The translations under genes and the position numbers were made by a program. Below are positions 1-8,178 of a stretch of 64,000 nucleotides of DNA, in pieces. Source of the stretch: Planctomycetota bacterium (GTDB lineage Bacteria; Planctomycetota; Phycisphaerae; Tepidisphaerales; Tepidisphaeraceae); assembly GCA_023417885.1 (NCBI GenBank), contig JAEZED010000121.1, forward strand, positions 8,533-72,532, given 5' to 3'. Positions within the stretch are counted from its first letter, which is position 1. Each line of letters opens with the position of its first letter. The notes under the pieces were generated by a model, which was given only the letters and a program-made list of their open reading frames with translations, did no database searches and had not been told where the DNA came from.

Positions 1-453
1 GGCATACCGCGCCGCCATCCGCTCCATGACGAGCTTGCTGAAGGCGTAGACATTCAGCGGGTCGGGCGCCTGGTCCTCCTTCATCGGAACCGGCCCCTGG
101 CCGTAGATGCTGCAACTGCTCGCCCACACGACCCGCGCCTTGGTCTCGACAGCCATGTCGAGCAGGCGACGGAACTGCTCGACGTTGCTCCGCAGCATCT
201 CCTGCTGGTCGGAGACCGTCGTGTCCGTGATGCTCGCCTGGTGGAAGATGACGTCGTACGGCCCGAGCGCAGCCATGGCGGCGACGTCCAGCGGGTCCAA
301 CAGCGTCAGGACGTCGCCGGTAAAGCGGACGAGGTTCGTCCAATGAGCATGCCGGAAGGTATCGGCCGCGATGACGTCGTGGCCTTCCGCGGCGAGGCGG
401 AGGGCAAGGTTCGAACCGATGAATCCGGCTCCGCCGGTGACCAGGACGCGCAC
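1..453 (-). CDS. NAD-dependent sugar epimerase/dehydratase, C-terminus beyond window
   Basis: This is the N-terminal 151 codons of an extended short-chain dehydrogenase that acts on nucleotide sugars. Seen: the Rossmann motif VTGGAGFIGSN at residues 5-15, an N-rich cofactor segment, an SSCSIYG block and a YAFSK (YxxxK) catalytic pair near the cut end. The GTG start is supported by an AAAGGAAGG Shine-Dalgarno six bases upstream. The DTTV..QQEMLRSN stretch resembles ADP-glyceromanno-heptose 6-epimerase (HldD) relatives more than GalE, but the substrate cannot be assigned from half a protein. It diverges from the rhamnose genes, so it probably belongs to surface-polysaccharide synthesis. Confidence 0.85.
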   Translation of the reverse strand, partial: MRVLVTGGAGFIGSNLALRLAAEGHDVIAADTFRHAHWTNLVRFTGDVLTLLDPLDVAAMAALGPYDVIFHQASITDTTVSDQQEMLRSNVEQFRRLLDMAVETKARVVWASSCSIYGQGPVPMKEDQAPDPLNVYAFSKLVMERMAARYA

Positions 454-646
454 GCCAGCCTTCCTTTCGAGTCAGTGAAGCGTTTTTCAGGTGGAAGAAC
501 CGAGGATAGGCCTTGGTGGTGGTGGACGGGCAGGCCACATCGCGGGCATGACATGTGGACAAAATGCCCAGACGCCGGCCGTTGTGTCAGATCGGGGATG
601 GCCCATGCAACATGTATCGGAACTGGGCCGAAAAGCGGCGAGAGCC

Positions 647-701
647 CTGCCGAAGACACCGAAATGCGTTCTTTTCCTTGAGTTTCTCTGAGTTTCGGCA
701 G
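647..701 (+). promoter_or_regulatory. Putative activator site upstream of a sigma-54 promoter
   Basis: The octamer TGAGTTTC occurs at 679-686 and again at 689-696, exactly one helical turn apart. It lies inside a perfect 8-bp dyad, CTGCCGAA at 647-654 and TTCGGCAG at 694-701. The direct repeats lie about 80-97 bases upstream of the predicted start of the sigma-54 transcript, a usual distance for an enhancer-binding protein. The role is inferred only from spacing and repetition. The rest of 454-749 shows no gene. Confidence 0.3.
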
Positions 702-749
702 CACCCGGGCCGAGCGATGGGGCGCGGAGCCGGGGTATCTCGAAACTTC

Positions 750-765
750 TGGCACATCGGTTGCT
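750..765 (+). promoter_or_regulatory. Sigma-54 (RpoN) type promoter
   Basis: TGGCAC, five bases, then TTGCT matches the -24/-12 consensus at all specified positions, with the required GG-to-GC spacing. The predicted transcription start is about 776-778. No coding gene follows at once: rfbC begins at 1029, beyond a strong terminator ending at 885. RpoN and its activator are not encoded in the window. Confidence 0.55.
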
Positions 766-775
766 CTAACTTCCC

Positions 776-885
776 TGACACGCCGCAAGGTGTGCGCACG
801 ACCCCTACCTGGTGAGCGTCGCGTTCCCGCACCACTGACGCCGCTCACTTTCCCAGCCGCCCATGCCCGGGGCGGCTTTTCTTTT
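776..885 (+). ncRNA. Candidate sigma-54-dependent small RNA
   Basis: The stretch between the predicted sigma-54 start and a perfect intrinsic terminator is about 110 nt and has no convincing reading frame. It can fold into three successive hairpins. The first is CACGCC/GGTGTG closed by a GCAA tetraloop (779-794). The second is a 10-pair stem with one mismatch, arms 812-821 and 839-848. The third is the terminator stem, 856-862 with 870-876. Both ends are therefore defined by independent signals. I do not recognise it as a known RNA family. Alternatively it is a leader or attenuator of rfbC, but the terminator lies 143 bases before that gene. Confidence 0.45.
856..885 (+). terminator. Rho-independent terminator before rfbC
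   Basis: GCCGCCC and GGGCGGC form a perfect 7-bp stem around a 7-base loop, followed directly by TTTTCTTTT. It points rightwards, while the nearest gene on its left runs leftwards, so it must end a non-coding or leader transcript. Bases 886-1028 hold only the rfbC leader, with a weak TAGGCT -10-like element near 1015. Confidence 0.8.
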
Positions 886-1028
886 GGCCTCCTGCCGGCA
901 ACCAGCCGGAGCCTCCCTCGCGCGAAGTCCACGCGGCGGGTGCTCCGCACCGGAAGCCCGGCAGCCCGCAAATTATCGGCGGACACCCCCGCCGCGTCTC
1001 CCGTCCGGGTGTCGTAGGCTAGGGACTC

Positions 1029-1595
1029 ATGGAAGTGATCCGTACGGAAATTCCAGAGGTTCTCGTCCTCCAGCCCGCCCGCCACGGCGATCATCGCGGG
1101 TTCTTCTCCGAGACCTACAACCGCCAGCTCTTCCGGGAGCACGGGATCGATTGTGAGTTCGTCCAGGACAACCATTCCCACTCCGGCAAGGTGGGCGTCG
1201 TGCGGGCGCTCCACTTCCAGATCCCGCCCCGGGCCCAGGACAAGCTCGTCCGGTGCGTCCGCGGGACGATCCTGGATGTCGCCGTGGATATCAGGCACGG
1301 CTCGCCGACGTTCGGCCGATGGGTCGCCGCCGAGCTCTCTGCGACGAACTGGCGGCAGATGCTCGTTCCCAAGGGCTTCGCCCATGGGTTCGTCACGCTC
1401 GAGCCGGACTCGGAGGTCTGCTACAAGGTCAGCGACTACTACAGCCCGGAGCACGAGCGCGGCCTGCGCTTCGACGACCCCGGGCTGACCATCGATTGGC
1501 GGATCGGGCCGGCCGAGGCCACACTCGCCGAACGGGACCGCCGGCACCCGACTTTGGCCGATTCGCCGGTCTATTTTCGATATGGAGAGGTCTGA
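1029..1595 (+). CDS. rfbC: dTDP-4-dehydrorhamnose 3,5-epimerase
   Basis: The enzyme inverts C3 and C5 of dTDP-4-keto-6-deoxyglucose, the third step of dTDP-L-rhamnose synthesis, in the cytosol. The 188 residues match the usual RmlC length and show the cupin-fold family blocks: DHRGFFSETYN near the N-terminus, FVQDNHSHS with the active-site region, VRALHFQ, and KGFAHGF. It is the first gene of the set C-A-B-D. The ATG start is followed at once by the typical N-terminus (EVIRTEIPEVLVLQP). A spacer of 63 bases precedes rfbA. Confidence 0.95.
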   Translation: MEVIRTEIPEVLVLQPARHGDHRGFFSETYNRQLFREHGIDCEFVQDNHSHSGKVGVVRALHFQIPPRAQDKLVRCVRGTILDVAVDIRHGSPTFGRWVAAELSATNWRQMLVPKGFAHGFVTLEPDSEVCYKVSDYYSPEHERGLRFDDPGLTIDWRIGPAEATLAERDRRHPTLADSPVYFRYGEV

Positions 1596-1658
1596 CACCC
1601 GCCGTCGAGCGGGCGTCGGTGTCGAGCAAGCAATCCCCTGACACGGAAGAGTGAAGCG

Positions 1659-2408
1659 ATGAAAGGTGTGATCCTCGCGGGCGGCACGGGCAGCCGCCTG
1701 TTCCCGGTGACGAAGGTGACCAACAAGCACCTCCTGCCGGTTTACGACAAGCCGATGATCTACTACCCCCTCGAGTGCATGGCCAGGGCCGGCATCGAGG
1801 AGGTGATGCTCGTCACGGGCGGGAACAACGCCGGCGACTTCATCCGGCTGCTCGGCAACGGCCACGAGTTCGGGCTCAAGCACCTGACCTACACCTACCA
1901 GGACGGCGCCGGCGGGATCGCCCAAGCGCTGGGGCTCTGCGAGCACTTCGTGGACGGCGAGCCGATCATGCTCATCCTGGGAGACAACATCCTGGAGCGA
2001 AGCATCGAGCGGCCGGCGCAGAACTTCCGCAAGCAGCTCAAGGCCACCGGCGGGCGCGGCGCCAAGATCCTCCTCGCCGAGGTGGAGAACCCCCGCGCTT
2101 ACGGCGTGGCGGAACTGGACGGGAGCGGCCGGGTGATCGGCATCGAGGAGAAGCCGCAGAACCCCAAGAGCAACAAGGCGGTGATCGGCGTCTACTTCTA
2201 CGACGGTCACGTGTTCGAAATCGTCAAGACGCTCAAGCCCAGCGCGCGCGGGGAACTGGAGATCACCGACGTGAACAATGCCTACATCCGCGAGGGGCTG
2301 ATGACGGCGGACGAGGTGGAGGGCTGGTGGGCCGATGCGGGTGAGAACCTCGACTTCTACCTGAAGGCGTGCAACGTCGTCGCCCAGAGCGGTGCGAACA
2401 AGCCTTGA
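1659..2408 (+). CDS. rfbA: Glucose-1-phosphate thymidylyltransferase, short form
   Basis: It couples glucose-1-phosphate and dTTP to give dTDP-glucose, the entry step to dTDP-L-rhamnose. Seen: the nucleotide-binding GGTGSRLFPVT motif at residues 8-18, the KPMIYYPL block, the metal-site LILGDN and the EEKPQNPKSN segment. At 249 residues it is the short class, lacking the extra C-terminal region of the roughly 290-residue RmlA enzymes. The reading frame stays open for 69 codons past the stop, but those codons show no RmlA similarity. Confidence 0.93.
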   Translation: MKGVILAGGTGSRLFPVTKVTNKHLLPVYDKPMIYYPLECMARAGIEEVMLVTGGNNAGDFIRLLGNGHEFGLKHLTYTYQDGAGGIAQALGLCEHFVDGEPIMLILGDNILERSIERPAQNFRKQLKATGGRGAKILLAEVENPRAYGVAELDGSGRVIGIEEKPQNPKSNKAVIGVYFYDGHVFEIVKTLKPSARGELEITDVNNAYIREGLMTADEVEGWWADAGENLDFYLKACNVVAQSGANKP

Positions 2409-2627
2409 CAGGCCAGACGCACTGCTCAACGCAAGGCCGGCATCCCCCGGGTTGAGCGGGTCGATCCGGGGCCGATTGCGGAGACGGCCGCGCACGCGGA
2501 AGGTGCATATGTCGCCTGCGTCCGGCTCTCCCTTCCGAAGCGCCTGCCGGTGCGGCGCGGCTTCACCCCGGACAAGCGTCCCGCCATCGCCGGCTTCATG
2601 ATCACACCCGCAAGCTGACCAACGACC

Positions 2628-3659
2628 ATGCCTACCTACCTCGTCACCGGCGCCGCCGGATTCATCGGGAGCAACTTCGTCCGCATGCTCGTCGCGCGCG
2701 ATCACCCGGCGCGCGTGGTGGCGCTCGACAAGCTCACCTACGCCGGCAACATCGCCAACATCGGTGACCTGCTCGAGGCCCACCCCGACCGGCTCGTCTT
2801 CGAGAAGGCCGACATCTGCGACACGGAACGCATGTCCGCCGTCTTCGACGAGCACAAGGTCTCCCACGTCATCAACTTCGCCGCCGAGAGCCATGTCGAC
2901 CGCTCCATCCTCGGCAGCGGGCCCTTCGTGACCACCAACGTCGTCGGCACGCAGGTGCTGCTGGACCTGGCAAAGGCGGCCGGCGTCGAGCGGTTCCTCC
3001 AGGTCAGCACCGACGAGGTCTACGGCACCCTGCCGGAGAACGAGCCGGATGTGAAGTTCACCGAGGAAACGCCCCTGGCGCCCAACAGCCCCTACTCCGC
3101 GAGCAAGGCGGCCGCCGACTGTCTCGTGCGGAGCTACTTCGAGACCTTCGGCATGCCCGTGCTGACGACGCGGTGCAGCAACAACTACGGGCCGTACCAG
3201 TTTCCCGAGAAACTCATCCCCCTCTTCGTGACCAACCTCATGGAGGGCAAGCAGGTGCCCCTCTACGGCGACGGGATGAACGTGCGCGACTGGCTCCACG
3301 TCTCCGATCACTGCGAAGCCATCCTCGCCGTGCTGGAGAAGGCGCAGCCCGGCAGCGTCTACAACATCGGCGGGAACAACGAGCAGACCAACCGCGCGAT
3401 CACCGAGAAGCTGATCTCGCTCATGGGGCGAAGCTGGGACGAGGCGGTGAAGTACGTGAAGGATCGTCCCGGCCACGATCGGCGATACGCGATCGACGCC
3501 TCCAAGATCAAGCGCGACCTCGGCTGGGAGCCCCGCCGCCGCTGGGACGAAGCGATCGCCGAAACGGTCGAGTGGTTCAAGAGCAACCAGAGCTGGTGGC
3601 GCTCCATCAAGAGCGGCGAGTATCTGAAGTACTATGAGCTTCAGTACGCGGGGCGATGA
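2628..3659 (+). CDS. rfbB: dTDP-glucose 4,6-dehydratase
   Basis: It converts dTDP-glucose to dTDP-4-keto-6-deoxyglucose using bound NAD. The 343-residue protein has the Rossmann motif VTGAAGFIGSNF at residues 6-17, the FAAESHVDRSI substrate block, the catalytic STDEVYG segment, the YSASKAAAD (YxxxK) motif and the RCSNNYGPYQFPEKLIP block, all typical of RmlB. It lies third in the rhamnose set. The 219-base gap after rfbA contains a 7-bp dyad (GCTCAAC 2424-2430, GTTGAGC 2451-2457) without a T tract and nothing else recognisable. Confidence 0.96.
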   Translation: MPTYLVTGAAGFIGSNFVRMLVARDHPARVVALDKLTYAGNIANIGDLLEAHPDRLVFEKADICDTERMSAVFDEHKVSHVINFAAESHVDRSILGSGPFVTTNVVGTQVLLDLAKAAGVERFLQVSTDEVYGTLPENEPDVKFTEETPLAPNSPYSASKAAADCLVRSYFETFGMPVLTTRCSNNYGPYQFPEKLIPLFVTNLMEGKQVPLYGDGMNVRDWLHVSDHCEAILAVLEKAQPGSVYNIGGNNEQTNRAITEKLISLMGRSWDEAVKYVKDRPGHDRRYAIDASKIKRDLGWEPRRRWDEAIAETVEWFKSNQSWWRSIKSGEYLKYYELQYAGR

Positions 3660-3741
3660 CCCCGTCGCGAAGGCTCCCGGCCGCGCCCGTGCCCGGCGTG
3701 CCGGGTATCGGAGATAAGCGCGAGCAGAGGTTGAACCGGCC

Positions 3742-4629
3742 ATGTTCGATCGAGTGCTTCTCATAGGCTCCCGCGGCATGCTCGCCCACGCTATCGGGCG
3801 CTCGCTGGCGCGTCGGGGGCTGGTGTTCACCGGCGTCGATCGCGACGAGTGCGACATCACCGATCCGGCTCCGGTCCGTGCCGCCTTCGAGCGTCACCGC
3901 CCCACGCTCGTCGTCAACTGCGCCGCCTATACCGCCGTCGACAAGGCCGAGCAGGAGGAGGAACTCGCCACGCGCATCAACGGCGAAGGCCCCGGCAATC
4001 TTGCAAACGCCTGCCGCGAGCATGGGGCAATGCTCGTTCACTACAGCACCGACTTCGTCTTCGACGGCCGGGGCGAGCGGCCATACCGCGTGGACGACAA
4101 GCCGGATCCCGTCAGCGCCTACGGCCGTAGCAAGCTGGCGGGCGAGGTCGCCATCGAGCAGAGCGGCCACGCCGACTGGCTCACGCTGCGCACCGCCTGG
4201 CTCTACGGCCCGGTCGGCGAAGGGGGCGGGCGTCCCTTCCCGAAGGTGATGCTCGACGTCGCCCGCGCTGGCAAGCCGCTGAAGGTGGTCTCCGATCAGC
4301 GCGGCAGCCCGACCTTCACGTTCGACCTCGCCGAGGCGACGCTCGACCTGCTCGATGCGGGCGCCCGCGGCCTGTTCCACGCCACCAACGCCGGCGAGAC
4401 GACCTGGTTCGGCTTCGCCAAAGCGACGCTCGACTGCTTTCACGTCACGCCAACGGAACTCGCGCCGACGACCGCCGCCGAGTGGGCGAAGATGAAGCCG
4501 GATTCGGCGCACCGCCCAGCGTACAGCGTGCTGGACCTGTCACGTCTCGAACAGGCGATCGGCCGTCCCATGCGTCCCTGGGACACCGCCTTGCGCGACT
4601 ACTGCGCCCTGACCGCCGGCGAGCCGTGA
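3742..4629 (+). CDS. rfbD: dTDP-4-dehydrorhamnose reductase
   Basis: The final NAD(P)H-dependent step to dTDP-L-rhamnose. The 295-residue protein shows an atypical GSRGMLAHAIG nucleotide loop near the N-terminus, NCAAYTAVDKAE, the YSTDFVFDG block and the YGRSKLAGE catalytic YxxxK motif, then GSPTFTFDLA, all RmlD hallmarks. It completes a full four-gene pathway, so this cell probably makes a rhamnose-containing envelope polymer; no rhamnosyltransferase is visible nearby. It is followed by 113 bases without a clear terminator before a convergent gene. Confidence 0.94.
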   Translation: MFDRVLLIGSRGMLAHAIGRSLARRGLVFTGVDRDECDITDPAPVRAAFERHRPTLVVNCAAYTAVDKAEQEEELATRINGEGPGNLANACREHGAMLVHYSTDFVFDGRGERPYRVDDKPDPVSAYGRSKLAGEVAIEQSGHADWLTLRTAWLYGPVGEGGGRPFPKVMLDVARAGKPLKVVSDQRGSPTFTFDLAEATLDLLDAGARGLFHATNAGETTWFGFAKATLDCFHVTPTELAPTTAAEWAKMKPDSAHRPAYSVLDLSRLEQAIGRPMRPWDTALRDYCALTAGEP

Positions 4630-4742
4630 AGCCGCTCATCTCGTGCTTCAGGGGCCAGAAACCCTCGAACGCTTCGCTGGCTCTCCGCACTTCAGCGTCG
4701 CCAGAAGCAAGCGCCGAGCGCCGGCCGGGCCGTGGCTGAGGA

Positions 4743-5384
4743 TCACGATTCCTTGCCAAGTGGATCGAGGGTCGGCCCGGGGCCGCGCTCGATCCGCTCC
4801 GCCTCGTCGCTCGACTCCACCTTCACGCGGCTCGGGTGCCGCCGCAGGTACCTTTCCCCGGCCAGCCACGTCAGCAGCACAAGGGTCGAGAAGAGCACCA
4901 TCCAGAGCCACGGCAGGGGTGGCCACTCGATCCGGCTGCGCACGTGCCGGTGCAGGAAGCCGATGAGGAAAGCCCCCCACCAGGCCACCTGCGAAATCAT
5001 CAGCGACAGGCCCAGCCGGAACATCACCGCCGTCGGCACCGCGTCCGAATCCTCGTGGCGCTTCACCGACTTGAGGATGCGATGCAGCACGTAGCCGTTC
5101 ACGCCGGCCAGCGCCACGCAGTAGATCTTGATCCAGGTGAGGTTGTCGATGAACCCCTTGAGGGTCAGCAGCCCGATCCCCGCCACAACCAGTCCGCCCC
5201 ACCCGATCCAGATCAGCCGCTGGGTCGTCCCCGCCGACTTCACCAGCCGCTCGAAAGGGACCTTGTCCCGCATCCAGGCCAGCCCGAAGTGGTCCGTGAC
5301 CATGACGGCCCCGAAGGCCAGAATCAGGCTCGTGAGGTGGACGAAGAGCAGGATGTAAAACAGCGGGGTATCCATAGGGGTCAC
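4743..5384 (-). CDS. Five-pass integral membrane protein, function unknown
   Basis: A 213-residue protein with five hydrophobic segments, starting near residues 8, 53, 83, 122 and 155, and a charged cytoplasmic C-terminal tail. Conserved-looking features are an FVHLTSLILAFGAVMVTDHF first helix and a GGLVVAGIGLLTL second helix. I cannot name the family. It is convergent with rfbD and lies downstream of ispH on the same strand but 535 bases away, so it is probably transcribed alone. A second possible start lies three codons in (MDTPLF). Confidence 0.75.
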   Translation of the reverse strand: MTPMDTPLFYILLFVHLTSLILAFGAVMVTDHFGLAWMRDKVPFERLVKSAGTTQRLIWIGWGGLVVAGIGLLTLKGFIDNLTWIKIYCVALAGVNGYVLHRILKSVKRHEDSDAVPTAVMFRLGLSLMISQVAWWGAFLIGFLHRHVRSRIEWPPLPWLWMVLFSTLVLLTWLAGERYLRRHPSRVKVESSDEAERIERGPGPTLDPLGKES

Positions 5385-5919
5385 GTTGCCGTCCGCGCAG
5401 GCAAGCTACCCGCAATCGCCGTTCTAGCCCCCGGTCAAAACCGGGCATCCGCGCCGCCCTCACCACCGGCGAGCCCTCAAATGACCCCAGTTTCGCGCCT
5501 GATGCACGTTCCAGGACGGGCACAGCAACGTCAGGCCACGACAGGCAACGACAAGGCACGACACACCGACGACAGGCAACGACCAACCGCGGTCAAATCA
5601 CGACGCACCACGTCGCTAAAGCCGCCCCCTCCGGGCTCGTCGAGGCCCTGGAGGGCCGCAAACGCCCGCCACTTCATCCAACGCCCGGCCCTGCGTGCCC
5701 GCGTACCACTCCGCAGCCGCCAGCACGCCTCTGAGAACTGCGCATCCACTCCTTGGGAACGCCCCGGTGCGCCCGCGGATGCACGAGCGCGCACCAGCCC
5801 CTCCCGAAACCCGCGCCACGAGTCCGGGAAAGCCCTGAGCATCCGACGTGACCAAAATTAGTTGGTGCGCACCGGCCTTGTGCGCGCCTGGTGATCGCGT
5901 TGAGCGCGTCCGATCCGCT
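5385..5919. other. Unexplained 535-bp gap with a 10-nt repeat array
   Basis: No gene is recognised here. At 5524-5583 there are about six head-to-tail units of 9-11 nt, with consensus AGGCAACGAC (exact at 5543-5552 and 5574-5583). The remaining 5584-5919 carries an open minus-strand frame (5531-5842, 103 codons) rich in arginine, alanine and glycine with no detectable family, and a palindrome GGTGCGCACC near 5859-5871. The array resembles the unit structure that flanks the cassettes elsewhere in this window, but I find no partner inverted array. Confidence 0.5.
5524..5583. repeat. Degenerate 10-nt tandem array
   Basis: Units are 5524-5532, 5533-5542, 5543-5552, 5553-5562, 5563-5573 and 5574-5583. 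Each ends in ACGAC or a near variant, and five of six carry a GGC or near-GGC start. The spacing is close to one helical turn. The function is unknown. Confidence 0.7.
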
Positions 5920-6867
5920 TCAGTTCACCACCGACAAGCGGCGCACACTCCTGGGCAGAGCGAACTGCACACCCTCCTCCGCAAGCGACCGCTCCTCCAG
6001 CTTCGCGCCATGCTCGCGCTTCAGGCGATCCACCACGCCCGTGACATACGTCTCCGGAGCGCTGGCCCCGGCCGTCACCAGCACCGTCGAGGCCCCCTCG
6101 AGCCACGCCGGGTCGATCTCGCTGGCCTCGTCGATCAGGTACGCAGCAATGCCCGCCTCCCGCGCGCGGTCCACCAGCCGGTTCGAGTTGCTCGAGTTGC
6201 GGCTCCCCACGACCAGCACCACGTCCGCCTCCGGCGCCCAGGCGCTGACGGCGTCCTGCCGGTTTGTCGTCGCGTAGCAGATGTCCTCCTTCGCCGGCTC
6301 GCGGATCTCCGGGAACTTCTGCCGCAGCGCCTCGATCACCCGCTGCGCGTCGGTCACGCTGAGCGTCGTCTGCGTGGCATAGACCAGTTTCGTGCCCGGC
6401 GGAAAGGATAGCTGCTCCACCTCCTCCGGCTCCTCGACGATGGTGATCCGGTCGGGCGCCTCGCCGCTCGTGCCGATCGCCTCCTGGTGGTTGCGGTGCC
6501 CGATGAAGATGATCTGGTACCCCTCCTTCGCGTACCGGATCACCTCGTTGTGCACCTTCGTCACCAGCGGGCAGGTCGCATCGTGGATCGTCAGGTTCCT
6601 CGCGCGCGCCCGCTCCCGCACCGCCGGCGGGATCCCGTGGGCGCTGAAGATCACCGTGCTCCCCTGGGGCACGTCGTCCACGTCCTCGACGAACCGCACG
6701 CCCCGGTCGCGGAAGTCGTCCACCACGTGCCGGTTGTGGACGATCTCGTGGTAGACGTAGACGGGTGGGCCCTGCGCCCGCAGCACCTGGTCCACCACGT
6801 CGATCGCCATGCGGACGCCGGCGCAGAACCCACGCGGATTGGCGAGTATCAACTTCATCGGCTCCAC
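5920..6867 (-). CDS. ispH: 4-hydroxy-3-methylbut-2-enyl diphosphate reductase
   Basis: The last enzyme of the MEP isoprenoid pathway, giving IPP and DMAPP with a 4Fe-4S cluster. All three cluster cysteines are visible: C15 in RGFCAGV, C99 in DATCPLV and C197 in DICYATTNRQ. The proton-relay E and T are within SGEAPDRIT and the neighbouring TQTTLS block. The 315-residue length is normal. It diverges from the first M16 peptidase gene with about 75 bases between the starts. No other isoprenoid gene is in the window. Confidence 0.96.
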   Translation of the reverse strand: MEPMKLILANPRGFCAGVRMAIDVVDQVLRAQGPPVYVYHEIVHNRHVVDDFRDRGVRFVEDVDDVPQGSTVIFSAHGIPPAVRERARARNLTIHDATCPLVTKVHNEVIRYAKEGYQIIFIGHRNHQEAIGTSGEAPDRITIVEEPEEVEQLSFPPGTKLVYATQTTLSVTDAQRVIEALRQKFPEIREPAKEDICYATTNRQDAVSAWAPEADVVLVVGSRNSSNSNRLVDRAREAGIAAYLIDEASEIDPAWLEGASTVLVTAGASAPETYVTGVVDRLKREHGAKLEERSLAEEGVQFALPRSVRRLSVVN

Positions 6868-6942
6868 GATCTTACGCCTCCCCGCCCGCTTCCCAACTGC
6901 CGGACCGACTCATCCCCTCCGCCCCCTATCATCGGCGGATCG

Positions 6943-8178
6943 ATGACCGACCGCTTCTTCTCCCACACGTACGCCAACGGCCTGACGCTGCTCGCCGAGC
7001 GAATGCCGGGGGTGAAATCCGCCGCGATGAACCTCCTGCTCCCCGCGGGCGGCGTCTCCGACCCCGTCGGCCGGCTCGGCAGCGCCACCGTGCTCGTGGA
7101 GATGGCCATGCGCGGCGCGGGCGATCGCGACGCCCGGGCGCTCACCGAGCACCTCGACGACCTGGGACTGGCACGCTCCAGCGGGGCCAGCCTCAACCAC
7201 ACCCGCTTCACCGCCGCCTCCCTCGCCGCAAATGTCCTGCGCGGGCTGGAGGTGTATGCCGACGTCGTGCTCCGTCCCCACCTGCGCGATGATGCGTTCG
7301 GCCCCTCTCGCGAGCTGGCGCTCAACGCCCTGGCCGGGCTCCAGGACAGCCCACAGTCGCTCTCCATGATCCGCCTGCGCGAGATCGCCTGGCCCGCGCC
7401 GTACGGCCGCAACCCGATGGGCGACGAGGCGGACCTGGAGAAGCTGACCAGCGCCGACGTGCGGGAGGATCACGCCCGCCGCTACGTGCCGCTCGGCTCG
7501 ATCCTGGCGGTGGCGGGCGACGTGGACTTCGACCAGTGGCGCGACGAGGTTGCCCGCTGCTTCGACGGCTGGCGATCGCGGGAGCCCGGCGCGTTGGAGC
7601 TTTCCCCCGCGGCGGAGCGGTTCCGGTTCATCGAGCAGGACTCGCAGCAGACGCACATCGCCCTGGCCTGCCCGACAGCGGCGGAGCCGGACGACGACTA
7701 CTACCTGGCGCGGCTGGCGATCGAGGTGCTCAGCGGCGGGATGAGCGGCCGGCTGTTCAGCGAGATCCGGGAGAAGCGCGGCCTGTGCTACAGCGTCAGC
7801 GCCAGCTACGCCAGCGCCCCCGGCATCGGCAGCGTGTTCTGCTACGCCGGCACGAGCAACGAGCGTGCCCAGGAGACGCTGGACGCGCTCGTCCACGAGC
7901 TGCGGCGGCTCGCACGGGGCGCGACGCCCGACGAGCTGGAGCGCGCCAGGATCGGCCTCAAGACCGGCACCGTCATGAGCGGCGAAAGCTCCTCCGCCCG
8001 TGCCTCCATGATCGCCCGCGACTGGTTCCTGCGCGGCCGCATCCGCACGCTCGACGAAGTTCTCTCCGCGATCGACTCGGTGACGGTGGATCAGCTCAAC
8101 GCCTACCTCGCGTCGAAGCCGATGTCGGAGATGACGACCGTTCTGATCGGGCCGAGGAAGCTGGAGATGATCCATTGA
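6943..8178 (+). CDS. M16-family peptidase-like subunit lacking the zinc motif
   Basis: A 411-residue protein with both M16 half-domains but without the HxxEH zinc site: the matching position reads LGSATVLVEMAMRG. The second domain keeps the family's FSEIREKRGLCYSVSASY substrate-binding block. It is followed, beyond a short repeat element, by a catalytic M16 gene, so the two probably form the inactive/active heterodimer known for two-subunit M16B peptidases. The ATG at 6943 is chosen because homology begins at MTDRFFSHTYANGLTLLAE; the frame is open further upstream but unlike any protein. Its stop codon overlaps the left repeat of the element at 8177. Confidence 0.88.
   Translation: MTDRFFSHTYANGLTLLAERMPGVKSAAMNLLLPAGGVSDPVGRLGSATVLVEMAMRGAGDRDARALTEHLDDLGLARSSGASLNHTRFTAASLAANVLRGLEVYADVVLRPHLRDDAFGPSRELALNALAGLQDSPQSLSMIRLREIAWPAPYGRNPMGDEADLEKLTSADVREDHARRYVPLGSILAVAGDVDFDQWRDEVARCFDGWRSREPGALELSPAAERFRFIEQDSQQTHIALACPTAAEPDDDYYLARLAIEVLSGGMSGRLFSEIREKRGLCYSVSASYASAPGIGSVFCYAGTSNERAQETLDALVHELRRLARGATPDELERARIGLKTGTVMSGESSSARASMIARDWFLRGRIRTLDEVLSAIDSVTVDQLNAYLASKPMSEMTTVLIGPRKLEMIH

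Noticed and set aside
587..835. Minus-strand 82-codon frame in the rfbC upstream gap
   Set aside because: Opposes the sigma-54 promoter and candidate RNA, has no ribosome-binding site and no recognisable domain.
2409..2615. 69 codons open in frame after the rfbA stop, as a possible lost C-terminus
   Set aside because: No similarity to the extra region of long RmlA; an open frame of this length is common at this GC content.
306..3860. Minus-strand open frame of 1184 codons opposite the rhamnose genes
   Set aside because: Antisense to four clear rfb genes; composition is that of a GC-driven shadow frame.
5531..5842. Minus-strand 103-codon frame as a gene or transposase relic
   Set aside because: No transposase or four-helix motif found in any frame; Arg/Gly/Ala-rich composition; start and end coincide with the repeat array.
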